A DNA stretch of 64,000 bases from Pseudoscleropodium purum (taxonomy: Eukaryota; Streptophyta; Bryopsida; Hypnales; Brachytheciaceae): positions 17,548,501 to 17,612,500 of the forward strand of contig OZ017799.1 of NCBI GenBank assembly GCA_963969395.1. Direction: 5' to 3'. The notes beneath the pieces are model-generated. The model had not been told where the DNA came from, made no database searches, and worked only from the letters and a program-made list of their open reading frames with translations. This document shows, one piece after another, positions 24,244 through 39,249 of this stretch (positions within the stretch are counted from its first letter, which is position 1; each line of letters starts with the position of its first letter). The translations under genes and the position numbers were made by a program.

Positions 24244-25869
24244 TATAGGACTATGAAATAATATATATTTATAGAATATACTATGAATTTGAAACTCTTT
24301 AAATGATATTTTGAAAATATTCTATCAATATTTGTGAACTTTTCCACCTCAACCAAAGATAAAATAATTTTTATTGACGACTATATATTGATATTTTGAA
24401 CATTTTGAATTATACTTTGAATCAAAGATCTTGAAGTAGATAGGAAAAGTTGAGAAAAAATTTTAAAAACTTTTCGAGTGCAAAATAAATGTAGATTTTT
24501 ACATATATCTATCAAGGTGAAAATCTAGAGTTGTGACTTTCCAAATGTTCAAGTTTACATATTGAAATATATAATATCCTATTTTAGCCCTTTTTAAGTT
24601 AAAGTAATTCAAAATAACATTTTAAGAAAAATGATTGTATTATAAATGAAAGATAAGATTCGCACATCATAGCCAAATATTTATTTTGGGAAATAAATTT
24701 TAGTAAATGCTCCAAGTAGAAATATTCCTTAGGATTTATTGTCTCTATACTACAAAAAATTGAAAAATGTATTCCAAATTTTTACTTATGTTCTTAGAAT
24801 TATGTTTTGGCATCAAATTTGTTCTTTATGGATAGTGTATAGTATAATTTTACATCTAAGGACATTGAGTAGTCAAAAAGAATACTTGAATTGGTTTTGG
24901 ATACACAATGAGCTTGGAATATACTTTTATATATAAAACCTTTAAATTAACCCTAATAGCTTTAAATGGTCAATCATCTATGATAAATCATATATAAAAA
25001 ATGGACAATTTTCTATGTGTATGTACTTTAGACTTATAAAAATCAATACAAAATCCTTCAACATTCTTTTTTATAAAAAATAAATTATTTTGTAAATATG
25101 AAAATTTATGCAAAGTGTAGAATAGCTTCTTTACAAGTGAATATTGACACAATTAGAGGTGCGACTCAAAAATACAACATAAAAACATTCCTTTAAGAGC
25201 TTGCACATAAGCACATTTAATTAGAACATATGTATTTGCAATCATCATATAAGGAGAATGTGCTCACTTTCGTATAGAGATAGGTTGAGTGTAGAATGAA
25301 GGCTAAAACATTGAAATTGAGTTGAAAAATGACAATTTCATGAGTTTAATGGGTAGAGCCATAAACTTAACTCTTCAAGGACTAAAGGTTTGTTTCTATA
25401 AACCTCTTTCTACTTTATTATAGGTCAAAAGCAAACATTTTCTAGTAAATGAACAAAATGGGAAATAAAACCATCTTTTGAAATTGAACCATACAAAATT
25501 GCACTAGACCTTTAAAGGAATGTTTTCATCAAAAGAGATTACATAATGCAATATGAATACAAATGATATAATTATACATCAATTTTGAAGAATTTAATTT
25601 GACAATTTATAAACATATAATATCCATTTCTACCACTTGAATTTTGACTATTGTCTAAAATTTCATCTTACATTGATTAATACAAACAACTCTAAACATT
25701 TATTGCATTTTAGATAAATTGATGTATTTGATTAGATTTAAATACATATAGAAATTTTTGAATCATTCAATTTTTGTTATATTATAAAAGATCGCATCTT
25801 CTAGCAAAAATATTAATATAAAGTGTTATGGAAAAATTAGTTTTTGAAAGTTTTCATGAACAATTAGAA

Positions 25870-25922
<53 letters not shown>

Positions 25923-26521
25923 AAATTTTGTCTACCTCCCAAAAATCCAGGACTATACATTGGAAACTTCAGAGGCTTTATGCCGGGGGTGAAGTGGGGG
26001 GCAATGCCATAGGCCCAACCCAGCAGTGCAACCGGCCAGGTGGTAAAGCGAGCGGAGCCCGGGAATGAAGTTGAGTTGTTCCTTCCACGAGCTCCATTGG
26101 GGATGGTCATTGTTTACGGATGTGTAGTGGAAACCTTTAGGCAAGATTCATTTATTTATTATACATCTACTAAAAAAATACACAAATATCCAACATTATT
26201 TCATTTCAAAGTGTGGTGTAATACAAGGCATTCCATTGCGGTCATATATAAATATTTCTGAGTGTGCATGTGAAGAATTGGAATTTAAATTTGAACTTTT
26301 AAAACATTTTGTAGTGCTTTTGAGCTAAATAATAGAATCAAATCTAGGACCATTGGAGAGATTGAAAAGTTGAGCTTTAGCATGAAAAGATGAGACTTTC
26401 ACCAAATAGTCAACTTTCCATATCCTTCCAATTATAAGGTAGTGTCCTGTAAAATTTTAATGGAAATTGTTTAGAGAATTCAACTTCTCCCAAAAGGAAA
26501 TTGGCTTTTAAATGGTTGCTT
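24244..26521. other. Intergenic with a long (TA)n and a GC-rich islet
   Basis: No gene seen. A (TA)n microsatellite covers about 25872-25916. Immediately after it, about 25925-26115 is unusually GC-rich for this area, with 'CCGGCCAGGTGGTAAAGC' and 'GAGCCCGGGAATG'. It could be a fragment of a tRNA-derived SINE or other element, but box A and box B are not clear. Confidence 0.45.
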
Positions 26522-27490
26522 TTAACACCTAAAGCACTAATTTGAAGGGGTTTTCTATCAACATTGCAATTTACAACACCTCACTACAAATAAAATTTAA
26601 ATTTTTTATCTTCAAAATTTTCACACATGCCGAAGTACTACCTTTGAGCCCCACTAATTTTTATAAATTTTCATTAGATGCTTCAAAAGTTGTTGTATGA
26701 TATATATAGTTTTCATTGCTCAATGGGTAGCTCAAAAAACTTCTTAAAAAATCACTTTTTCCAAAAACTAAAATTTAAAATTGATTTTTTAGATTTATAT
26801 ATATATATATATCTATCTGTGTGTGTGTGTGTGTGTAAAGATTTGAATCATTCCATTTTGATTGATGAAATGAAAGATATGATGAGTTTTAGTTTGCAAG
26901 GAGTTTGTGAGCAATCATGGATTTTCTATTTCTAAAATAAACTTTAAAGTCTTTTATTTAACTCATATTTCAATATTTTAGAGAAAACAAAAAATCATAT
27001 GTAGATTGTTTATTTCCAACATTACAACCATTAGAATTGTCATTTTTCAATTATATGAATAAATTGTTAACAAATTAGTATTTTGAATCATTTTTCTTTA
27101 CATATAATTTTTTCTTGTATATTGTACAATTCCATATGATCTGAATTTTTTCAGCCATATAACAAACTTGCCTTGAAGAATGAATCCAAAAAATCTAGAC
27201 AATTTTGGACATTCTTGTGTATAAATAGGCCATTGTAAAGTACAAGTACCCATTTTTTTGTGGAGCCAAAAAGAATATTTTAAGTCACTTCAAATGCTAA
27301 TGTCCTACAATCTACACAATGGAACTTCTAAAAACATTTCCACATCTTTGCAAACTAGCATACTACAAAATCCTATGGTTACATGTGTTCAAAATATTTT
27401 TCCTAAAATTTGGTTCTTCTACAATAATAGAAATGACAATCCTAGAGCATTTTTTCCATGAAAACAAAGTAAAAAACTTTTAGAGGTGAA
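26522..27490 (+). mobile_element. TTAA-family element, copy C (eroded ends)
   Basis: The left end TTAA-CACCTAAAGCAC and the right end ACTTTTAGAGG-TGAA are recognisable but mutated. The interior matches A and B and carries an expanded TA/GT microsatellite at about 26797-26836. Noncoding. Confidence 0.65.
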
Positions 27491-29678
27491 GAATAAAGGA
27501 CTTCAATGATGTGCTCACATTTTGCAACTAACTACAACTTCAAGTTTTTATTTTTATTTGTCAGCTTTGAATTCATATGTCTTCTATTAATCATAAAATT
27601 TTTCTTTATTTTAGATTTGAAATTACAAATTCCTAGTGCTTGAGAGAAAGTGAAGAAATTCTTGACCACTATAAAGTTTGCTTAATGGAGATTCATACAA
27701 TCTATCATATATGTATATTACTTATAATTTTGTACAAGTTCAAATTGTAATATTATTGGCTACATTTTTCTATTTTATGATAATAAAAAAAACTATACAC
27801 AATGATTATGTGCCCCAAATCTCACACTTAAATAAATATTTACTCTCCATAATTTTTAAATGTTCTTACATAGAATTTAAGGTACTTTATCAATATTGAA
27901 AATTGCACACAATGTATTTTATAATTTTTGGTGATGTCTAATAGAACAACTTCTATTTATATGTCAAGAATAAAGTTCAATTTTACATCTATGTTCATTT
28001 AAATGTTACATTGGACGTTATTGCTAACATAAAAATACAAGTTTGTTCTATAAGACATTATTGAAAATTTGTCACCAAAAATTGTAAACCATCATATAAA
28101 ATATGGATTTTCTGAAGTGTTATCTATATGCTATTACTTGAGTATTGTTCACAAATGACCAAACCATTAGTCAAAATTTGTTTATTTACTACAACCAAGT
28201 ATACAAATAATTAACATTCACCACTTCAATATTAAGCATTTTGCTGGAGTGTTTTTGATGAAAGTATAGTCAAAGAACTCAAGAAGTCCAGCCTCATCAA
28301 CTTTCAGAACTTTTTACTACATAGTTAAAAAGTTCTTGTATGCTATATAGTTCTCCTTGCTTGACAAATATCTATAAAAAAACAACTTAAAAAAATAACT
28401 GTCTTCTAGGATAAAAGTTGAAATTGTTTTTGTAGATTTATATGTACATGGAAAACTTAGAATTTTGTTTTGGAAAAATACAAACAACAATGCAAAACAT
28501 CATGGTATATTTGGTATATTTCTTGAGTGCATACAAACAAAATTTTGATAGACAAGGTTCAAAAGTAGTGCATTTTGACTTTTTAAGAATCTATGCTATA
28601 ACTGTTATAAAGTTTACAAATTATACCTTTTTCATTAACATTCTAAATAAACATAAAATACATTTTTAATCTTTCATTTTCTTAGTATGTGGACGTTCAA
28701 ATTAAAATCTTGAACTATGTGAAAACTTTAAGTTCAACTTCCAAAACAACTATTGCACTTCTAGTATCCTCTTTGGCTTCCTTCTTTTTTTTTAAACAAT
28801 GTCTACTACATCGTTTAAAGATATGAAATGTGCTTATATTTTTTTTATCAAAAATTTTCTTCATTGCCACTATAAAAAAAAATATGGTTACTTCCCTTTT
28901 TTTTTCCTACTACACTACGCAATACAATATTGTATGAATTTGAAAAAGTAGAAGCAACTAATACAAAACCAAAATAAAAATTTAACATTCAAAGAAATTT
29001 AATAATTTACATGGACATGATAAATTTGTATTCCTACACATTCATTGCAACTACAATGTTTCACTATTTTTCTAAACTTCTCCAAAATTTAAACTACACT
29101 AGTCAAACCTCAATTATTAGCTTACAATAATTACTTAGAATATATATCATTTAAACTACTAGTGCTTCTTGCCATGGAGCTTCATTACATTCATACTCAA
29201 TTTCTCAGAAAAAAGATTATACATGACACTTCTTCTTACAAAGCCCATATCCACTTGTTACAACATGTATCGTACATTGTGTCCATCCTTCCCAAAGGCA
29301 TGTTTCTTTTCTTATAGTTATATCAACTTCTCTACAATTCATGTAAAGGCACTCAAAACAAATGGAATTGTCTACTACTACTTCTTGTTTGACTTACACT
29401 TTTTTTGACGTCATCACAATTAGTTGAAAACCACAAGGCTTTGGCAAAATCTATTCATTTTCATTCTTTCCTTTGCAACCTCAAATATTGGAAAAGCTTC
29501 ATATTCTAATACTTTGTTGATTTCAAATTCTTCTACAACAAATGAATTAGAAGTTTTTTTATAATAATTCTTCATGCTTTAGTCAACAAACTAATCGATC
29601 ACATTTTATTATATCTTGCATCTCATATGCCAAATTCTTGGTTCTACCTAGTTTAGAATTTTTTATGCACATAAATTT
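27491..29678. other. Intergenic with a fragment of the TTAA family
   Basis: About 28237-28460 matches internal parts of the TTAA family ('GGAGTGTTTTTGATGAAA', then 'AGTTAAAAAGTTCTTGTATG'), joined abnormally, so it is a rearranged fragment. The rest is AT-rich with no supported gene. Confidence 0.45.
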
Positions 29679-30314
29679 TTACACAATACAATTCATTGGC
29701 CTAATGCATGTATCATCAAATGGAACAAATTCATCATTCTTGATGAAATTCATACCAATGACTTTGTCAACCAAGTCTGTTTCTTGACCATTATATGATA
29801 TTCCTATTTGCTCATAATATTTTGCGGTAATACCATTGGTTAGTGGACATAATGATTGAATGGCATGGCCATCCACAATTTGCTTAGAATGCCAATATGA
29901 TTTGTGTAATTCTATAAGTACTTGTTTTGAAGTCTCCAAATTGTCACGTTCTTAGTATTTGCAAGTATTAACCTTTTGAAATATTCTTCGAGAGCAATTC
30001 TTTATGAATGTTGCTTGAACATTCTTTTGGTTTGTATTCAAATTTGTGAACTTCTGTATTTCTCGTTCATGCTAAAAACACTAGTACACATCACTGTGTC
30101 CAAACCATCTTATATCTTCTACTATGCATCCTGCTCTAGCAACATGCTCCAAAGGTCTTCCATTTGGACCATCCAATTCCTCTGAAAAGGTTCGCCATTT
30201 TTGTAGGAGTTGATGAACAACAAGTAAGTCATCATGTGACCACCCTTTTGACCTTGTGTAGTTGAAAAAATAATGAGCTACATCCACAACGTACAATCCT
30301 TTTGGACCATCCAA
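29679..30314 (-). pseudogene. Unrecognised minus-strand coding remnant
   Basis: Two minus-strand frames have protein-like composition unlike the local background: 30081-30314 (77 residues, with the phrases DVAHYFFNYTRSKGWSHDD and EELDGPNGRPLEHVARAG) and 29679-29939 (86 residues, with SYWHSKQIVDGHAIQSL). They are separated by a frame change and stops. I do not recognise the family; a decayed transposon gene or exons of a dead host gene are both possible. 'TTTTGGACCATCCAATTCC' occurs twice on the plus strand here, showing an internal repeat. Confidence 0.35.
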
Positions 30315-33300
30315 TTCCTGTGAAAAGACAAGATTAGATTGGCTAAAGATTAAAAAAAGGTAATTCTCTATCCTCTCCTATAAATCCTGAGTTACAAATC
30401 AATTCTCAATATTATTCATGAACACATCGTCTAGGTTTGATGGCATGCTGTGTTTAGAAGTAAGAGTGTTTCATTTCTTTTTTTGTTCTATAGGTACTTT
30501 CATTAGAGAAGATGGAAAAGTAGGAAATTGAGACACTGTTGTTGGTGACCTTCCTGGACTTCAAGATTAAATAAATATTTTATCTTTAATCATCTATTAG
30601 TCAAACTCTACAATAGTTGCATTGTTTTAATTTGCCAAATTAATTGTTTGTATTGAGATATGACATTGTTTTGTGGATTTCCTTCTATAATTCTTTGCAA
30701 TAATGTTGAGAAAGAGGCAAGGATTTTCTTTTACTTATGGTGTTGGTATTTTCTCTGGTGCTAGAAGCACTCTTTGTTGTCCGAATGAAATGGTCATAGA
30801 AAGTATATTGATTTCAATAGCTAATTCACATCATGTGCTTAACTAATAGATATATAGTGGAGCCAACTTATGATGAGGACCATAATTAATCAACATCTTT
30901 GACAAAGCTCTTTTCCAAAGCCAATGCAGTTTGAGCTCTTGTTGAGCACCATGATGGAGTCATTGCTACAATTGGAGTTCCAACTCATCCAAACACTAGC
31001 TATGTTGCTTCAAAGAGATGTCATCCACAGCTTTCATAGCTTATGAAGGAGACCAACCACCTTGTATAGCATCACTAGGGCAATTTGAAGTCTCTAGATG
31101 GTATAATTGAAGTATAATTGAGCTTATTATTTTGCAATAAAATGTGCAATTTTCAACTACTTTTTTGCCATCGCAGTTATCTTTTTCCATTCATTTTATC
31201 AATTGGAATTGCATCCAATCGCAAAGTTTGCTTTCATTGCATAATTGTATGCATAAATTCATCCATTCTATTAAAAATCATCCAAAAATGAGATGAAATT
31301 CATCCAACTCATGTAACAACATTCATCCAATTATCTAATAGAATTTATCCAACTTTGACCAAAAATCATCGATATTGCTACTTGTGTCATATGAAATTAC
31401 CCCTCCTAAAGTGTACAAAAATGGGGGTAATGGGGGGCATAAAGATTTGCTCACCCCTCCCCATTCTATGCACTAGTGTAAGGAATGGGTGGGTAAAAGG
31501 GGGATAATCCTTCCCAATTTTGTAGGAGGTGCCCCCCCGAAAGTTCCTAGTGATAGTATAGGGGTTTAAAAATCAAGGGAATGGTCAAATAGTTTAATGT
31601 TTTGTGGTTAAAGTCACATGTATCTTAGAATATTATGGAATATGTACATAAGATGAATACATATTTACAAATTCATTTCACTCTTATTCTCAAGGTTACA
31701 AATTTGGTGGTCTATCTATTACCAAATGAATGCTAAATACAATGAATGGAATCCTAGACCTGCCTAGTGTTTTTAAAAGAGGTAAAATATTATGGTCAAA
31801 AGTTCAGCTTAGTCAAATCATCTTATGCAAAGAATGCTCTAGGACCTAATTAATTCCAAGATAATACTTCAACTATAGTACAAATAATTCATTAATTATT
31901 CTTTTTAAATATTTGGGTCAATTGGTCCAATAGTTCCTCACCATGAGCAAAACTAATACAAAATGCCTAAGATTGTCAATTCTACGTAAAATTGTCCTAG
32001 TTAATGCAAAGTATAGAGAGTTTAAGTGTTATACCCAAAATTTTATCTTTCTCCTTAAGCTTTTCTCCCATATTTTTTAGGTCAAATGATCATGTCAAAT
32101 TGTCCAAATTTCACATAATTAGTTCCTACATGCGTTACAATATAGGACCAATTCATATTTATACTCAAACTACAAGCCTAAAACATGTACTAGAATTCTA
32201 AGACCAATGCAAACCAACACCCAAAACCACACCAAGTAACTATCCTAAAACCACCATAAACATCCCTATTCCTGTGCAATCAACACCTATAACTGTGCAA
32301 TGGACCTAAAACCGTACACTACATCCCAAATCTATGCAAATTAGGCCCAAACCATGGTAGTATACCTAAAACCAAAGATTGCGGTCCTATAGCCACTTTG
32401 AAGCCTATAAACATGCACAAATCTTTAAAAATAGTGGACTGGGATCCTATGACCATAGGTAGAAAATCCTATTACCACCCGCTCAATCCTATGACCATGG
32501 AAACCCTAATTTTAGCACAACAAGTTTCGTAATTGCCACGCCTCTTTTCTGCTTCATTGATTACAAATTTTGATTGAATCAACCAAATTTACTAAAATTT
32601 CTTCACTGCTTAATGTTGAATGTAGTTTTTATCTAATTGAAAATATCCAAAGAGGTTGGATTTGATTGTTGGGGAGGCCATTTGCTAGGTTGTGTAATTA
32701 GATTGTTACTTATTATTTTATAATAACTTAATTGATTAATTTTCATATATCAAATTCTTCTTATAATAAGAATTATCGAATAATTTCTACAATGACATCC
32801 CACTTTTAATTTTACAATTGTTTTTATTTTCTAATTTCCTTTATTGCTACGTTGGTTATGTTATGTCTACTTTTCACCAATTGATGTTAGATTTTGCAAT
32901 CAAGTACAAACTCACACAATCACTTGTCAAACCACAATACCACATAGTCCAATCACACACAACTTTTATAGATAATATTTTTATTTCTCCAAATAATTAT
33001 ATTCACATTACAAAGTTTCAAATTACCAAAGCAAAACCAAAATACTTTCCTTCCACGAGGAAGGAGCTCAAGCCTTACTTGCTTGAAAACTAATTCCAAT
33101 AGGTCTTGATCTTATCCTTGTACTCTTCATAATTGGTTACAACAGTTCACTTGACCTTTCATCTACCAACTAGATTATATCCTTATTAAACTCATCAATA
33201 GGAAATTAACTAACCAATAGAGCATATTCACACTATAATTCTTATCACCTTGGTAATTCTTTTATGTTTAGCCTACATTTTACCAATTGGACAAGTTTCA

Positions 33301-35389
33301 ACTTGTTAGACATATTACACTTGCAACTCCCCTTCCCAGTTACAAATTCGAGGAAGATTTCCAAATTTTGACAATCAATGTAGCAATTAGGTGCTGTAGA
33401 CCACTTGCAAAGTCATTATTCAATTTGTTCCAATTCTTCGAAATTGGATTCTGATTCTTATTCCATTTCTCATTTTAATTGAAGCAATTTCTCTAGCTAT
33501 CAAATTCAGACAATTTGTGGTAATTTTGCAAATCAACAATGCTAACAGTCTAAGCAATGCAACATTTCAATTTCAATATCACAGATTCTCAACTTTGTTA
33601 ATAACTAAACGATCCTTCAATTCTTTGATTGTCTCATCTTGTGCTCAATTTTGCAATCAAATAGAAAAGATTTGGCAAAACTTTACAACCTTTTAGGATT
33701 ATGAGGTTCGGTGAAGAAGGCCGAATTGGTTTCTTATTGCTATTCCCTTTTGTCAATTTTGGAGTCGCTTAATTGCTTCCCCCCCTTTTGTTGAATTTGT
33801 ACACACTTCCTTTTTGATCCACTCATTTGTAGTGATGGAATTTTGATGTTATAACACTCGATGTTTGTAGTGTTTTGATTCCACCAATTTTTATTATCCA
33901 ATCAATTTTGTTACTTACTTTCCACTCATACTCAATTTAGTTTATTTTGATATTGTCGATTGCTCAAAAAGAATGTCAAATGAAAACTCAAAGTAACTCA
34001 AAATAATTCAGTACTTACAAAATCTCACAAATTTATAAAACACTCCAAATACAAAATACAACAAAAATACACACAATTACAAAAATAATAATATACAATG
34101 TTTTCAATTCACAAGAAACTTACATTGAATTGCAATATTCCTCACAGCAAAAAATAAAATAAGGAAAATTCAAATCATACCTCATTCAAAAAGTTGTGAT
34201 CCAAAGTCATACCCCATTCATCCATCCAAATGAGAGAGAGACATATATTTCATCCATTCTAATTACAATAACCCCTTTTATATTATTTGGTGTGCTTTAA
34301 CTTTAAAACTAACTTTTTTCTATTTTTTTCTACTCAAGGGGTCCCTAATAGGCTCCTTTTCTTAAAATACTAATTTTTCCCTAAAAATTTTGTCTACATT
34401 ATGCATTGCATACAACTATTATTTTCATATTCAATATCAGTATATAATCTTTGCAATTTGTTTTAAAAAAAGTACTATTGAGTATATTGTGAAATCAATT
34501 TTAGATAATTGTAGAGTCCTTGTATTTTTACATGAAAGTTTGACTAGAAGTCTAAAAACAAAATTTGAAATGTTTGTAAAGGTTTAAAAATAATTTTTTT
34601 TTTCAAAATTTAATTATGAGATCTAAGTGCATCTAACTTAGATAAATTTTTCACTAGAATTTTAAGAGGGTGTATTCTACCAAATGAACAAAGTTGGATC
34701 CTAGAGTTCAAATTGTCAAAATCTAAATGAGAAAATGATTCAAGATTTTTAATTATGATCATCAAAAACACTCTAGTTAGATAATTCTATATCTTTAATT
34801 GCATGTTATGGATGCGTGATTGTTTAATATGAAAATCTACTCTAGTCCTGTCTAATTTGACTTCATTATCAATAGACAAAAATTGCTAATGTCTATGAAG
34901 TAATTCAAGGATTTCAATGAAAAGATGAAGTTCAAACCCATTTAAGGATTAAAGACAAACTAAGTTTCACATTCAAAATGTCAAGTGCTCCCAAATTGCA
35001 TATATATGGAGGACATATTTCTTAAACATGTGCATGGCATTGAGGTTGACAATACACTATGTAATGGCTAGGATAAGCATCACCATGTGGGATATGATTG
35101 GTTAGAATATCAAATCAATTATCATTCTTTTCATAAGTTAGTAATGTCAAATCTATCCTCTGAATAGAAGTTATTCATTGTTCTTGTTTATATGCAATCC
35201 CATGGAGCAATTGGTTTCATCAAAAAGAAGCCCATCAAACATCAAATTTGAACTTGAATCTTGGTTGTAGTTTATTGCTTCCAATATAAGATGATCGGTT
35301 TCCTTTCATCTTCATTTTTCCATAGTAATGATATGCTAGCTTTGACCATTAGATAGACAATAATATATTTACAAGACACATTAATGACA
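30315..35389. other. Intergenic with degenerate minisatellites
   Basis: No gene supported. About 31250-31375 repeats ATTCATCCAA-like words. About 31390-31560 has runs of G and C (GGGGGTAATGGGGGG, GCCCCCCCG). About 32190-32510 repeats a 'CCTAAAACCATGCA'-like motif in C-rich form. The remainder is AT-rich background. Confidence 0.5.
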
Positions 35390-35930
35390 TAATTTTGGAG
35401 TTGAAATATCAATTCAACAAGTTTGACAAAGATGGGTTTGTATTCTTAAAGATGGATGGTAGAGATATATCTCATGCTTGTGGTGTATTTGATTTCATCC
35501 AATCCCACTTGAAGCGATTGTTAGAGAGATTGCCTAAAACCATAAGGGCATGCAAAGAAGTGCAATGTTTGATGGTATTGTAGAATGCAAACAAAACAAG
35601 CCAAAACAACCATTATTGAAGTGGAACAATTTTTGTGAAAGCATTTACAAAGAAATGGAGGAGTTGAATGATACCAGAAATGAACTTGCTAAATGGTAGA
35701 AGGAGTTTGTAGCTATATCATCGAATGATGGAAGGCACATCATCTATAATGAAGAAGCAAGAGTGGTCATCACCAATACCCATTGGTTTTGTCATCATAT
35801 CATTAGAGAATTCCTACATTAATGTGCAATTGTGGATCATGAATTGGAGATGGTTTCAGTGAATGGGAGACATAGAGAAGCAATTTGATGACATTTTGGG
35901 TGTGATGATCAAACTACATCCTAGGTACTT
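35390..35930 (+). pseudogene. Unrecognised plus-strand coding remnant
   Basis: The frame opening ELKYQFNKFDKDGFVFLKMD (about 35395-35583) continues after stops and frame changes with IRACKEVQCL and, near 35850-35920, MGDIEKQFDDILGVMIKLHP. The composition is protein-like but no domain was recognised. At least three disruptions make it nonfunctional. Confidence 0.3.
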
Positions 35931-35969
35931 CATTATATCTTATAATCTATATATATATATACATGTATT

Positions 35970-36860
35970 GAGACTTTTTATTGTGGGGCTATATAACCAT
36001 TATTACACAACAGTTATGTCCCTATTTTTTCTCTAATTATGTTATAAAATTGGTCTTTACAACAAGGAGGAGGTCAAAGTTTGTCATACTTGTAGTTCAA
36101 AATGATGTGTCTTTGTACAATTTCCTATATTCCATAGTACTAGTTAAAATTGAAGTTTGACGTATTTAAATTTGTACCTATTGTAAAAGAAAAAACTCTA
36201 TGCAATTTTAAGATTGATCAATACAAGATGTACACTCTAACTACTATTGAATACAACCCAAATAAACAACATGTATATAAATACCATATATCAAACAATT
36301 TATACAAACAAATTATATAAATGAATCATACATATACATTATTAGGAAAAAAACCCCATAAAAACTGAAAACTCAGACACAAATAATATTATATTGGCTA
36401 AATCTAATTTAATTATACATTTAAAAATGCAGTGGTTTAGGGTCTCCAAATCTTACAAAATGTACTAGTAGGTAGACTAGTTTTAAAGTTTAGGGTTCAA
36501 GTTACAATACAATGATAGCTCCTACCTAATAAAATCCTAACTATATACATACATCGCAATCCAAAATGAGACGTTGTTCATTTTTTTTTGTCTATATGTA
36601 GATGGAAAATGGAAGCTCATCATACAAGTTCCTCCCTTCTCTTTTAGACTACTTCTTATGTACATTTACAAATTATGAAATATGAATCATTACAAATTTA
36701 CAATGTATTATATAATAGTTTTAATGTAGTATGGTTCAAAAAAGTAATGCTATAGTAATTTAGATATTTTTTAAATTATTAGCTTCAACATTTAAAATAT
36801 ATTCTATAGTAGGTCTTGTGTTGTTTCTAAAGTGACCACTAGTGAAGTATCCAAGAACTA
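35970..36860 (+). repeat. Dispersed repeat, copy 1 (pair at 58590)
   Basis: The segment matches 58590-59275 in the same orientation. Shared landmarks are 'CATATATCAAACAATTTA', 'ACAAACAAATTATA', 'AAATCTTACAAAATGT' and 'GTTGTTTCTAAAGT'. Noncoding and roughly 80% alike by eye; type unknown. Confidence 0.6.
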
Positions 36861-39249
36861 CATATTTATTATAAGCTGGATGATGATATTATCAATTTTT
36901 AATGAGAAACACAATTGAAGTTTGAGTTGGTTAGCAAAAGATGAATCATCAAGCTTCACCTTTGTTAGGAAAAGATTAACTTGCAAAGATGGAGTTAAGA
37001 TAATGTTGGTTGATGGATCTCACATGACTTCAAGTATTATTTTTGATTCTATGCTATTGTAGGAAAAAAATCAATATGATTTCTATGTTGATTTAGTGTA
37101 TTTTGTTTTTTCATGTTTTTGGTAATCTATTCACTATACAATTAGAGTTGTGATTCTAATAAAATTTTATAAAATAGAACATTTATTGCCAATCACAAAC
37201 AGTAATGAAGTCTTAATGTTTATTTTCAATAATAATATGTTGTGTTTCATTATTTTCTATTGTATTTTGATTTATATGTGAGATTTTATTACTTTAAATG
37301 GAATGAATCAAAATTTACAATGATTTTAATTAGTCTCTATAAAATGCTATTAATATATTGATATGATGTGCAAGTTTCTTTCTTAAAAAAACTCCAAAGA
37401 AAGAATGCTCAAGATACTTACAAGGTCTTCTAAGATATTATCAAATTTATAAATAGTGGCATTGAAATCATTTTTCAATTCCATCATAGTGATGTTGATG
37501 TACTTTTACGATTCTATCAAAGTCAAGAAAAAATATAGAAATTCCTTAAAGAAAACTATTAAATACATCAAATATCTTCAAGAGGATCTCACATTGAATT
37601 ATCCTAGAGTCCACCTTATTTAATTTGTATTGTATCCTATATGTGTGCATAGGTTGTTTAATTTCAAGGATTGTAAAAATCAATGTGTTTATGTGAAACT
37701 TAGAAATAGAGGTTTTTAAAAATGTTGTAGAAGCAATACATAACTAGAAGTTATGTGAAGATTTGGACATTGGCTATAACAAGGTGAGCATTTTATTAGG
37801 AGGCTTTGTATTAAGGAAAATAATAACCAAACAATCATAAAAGAGTATAATGGGTTCATTGGGGGAAGATTCAAGTTAGCTAGGGTTTTGGATAGTTAAG
37901 GTCATACATAGGAAAATAATATTTTATTTAGAAAATAATATGTTAATAGAATTATAAATGAGTATTAGCACTAAGATATTCATGCACAACTCATAAAAAA
38001 ATCTTTAAGTATATTAGTCAATTAACTAGTAGACAATGAATGTAATCTATGCAAATGTTGTATATTATGAACAAATTGAAAATCGCCACAAGATATTGAA
38101 ATAGGGTTCTCTCAATGTGCATCACTCGTAGCAAAAGTTATTATTATATGATTGTTTTCAAATTAATATTCAAACCATAATCTTAAATTTTATTCAATTT
38201 CCATATCCTTTTTTCTTTAATTACATTCCTTGATTAATTCCATAATGTCTCACTTTGGTCAATTGCATCCATTATCAAATTGAATAGACATCAATCTAAA
38301 ATTTTTAGTAATTCTTAATGATTATTCAATCTTATTTATTTTTATTTATACAAATCCAAACCATTAAATAATAGGAATTTCAAGTCATGACTAAATGATA
38401 ATAAATAATTATCAAATTACAACTGTTAATTAGCTACATAGACTTATTTGTCTAATAAAAAAATTCTCATGCACCATGAAAATAGTCCACAATAACTCTA
38501 ATTCTAATAATACATTTTACACTCATAATAAAATAAAATAAAAATCATTGATTACAATGCATAACATTTGCATACACAATTCACTCCATACATCATAGGT
38601 AATAGCTATTAAATTGTCTCACACTAATTTATACTCAAGCTATCTCAAATTCTTTAATTTAAATCTTACTAATTTCATTACACATTAAGACTCAAATACA
38701 AAGACATTAAATCATATGCACTTCCACTACACAAATTTAAAGTACATACATCACATTCATACTTCATTGATCACAAATTTGCACAAAAGCACATTTGATA
38801 CATTATGATAAAATTTATAATCACTCAAATTGAATTGTAGAAAAAATACATATATGAAATTGTTCATAAAAATGGGCATAGAAAATAAATGCTTGACATT
38901 CTTTTACTCTCTTAATAAAAAAAACACTTTAACTACTTATATTTGAAACCTCTTCATTGGCATCTATTCACTTATAACTATCTATGGCCATTCCTGTGAA
39001 TTACCACTTTAAACCATCAATAGTCACCTTTTAGGATTCAATGTACATAATTTGCATTCAAAATATAGGAATTTTTAGAAATAAAATTCAAACATAAATC
39101 CTTTTCATACCAAAATAATGATTTCCATATAAACTTTGAAAATTGGTATTCCAAGCTTGGCATGAAAAAATCTTTTGGAAAAGCAATCATGTGACCTACA
39201 AGACTATGACAATTTAATCCAATCTTTAGGAACTATGATCCAAAATGAT
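36861..39249. other. AT-rich intergenic, no gene seen
   Basis: No coding, repeat or RNA feature was recognised apart from general AT-richness. Confidence 0.5.

Noticed and set aside
25872..25916. CRISPR or other spaced-repeat array
   Set aside because: It is a simple (TA)n microsatellite. No spaced direct repeats of CRISPR type exist in the window.
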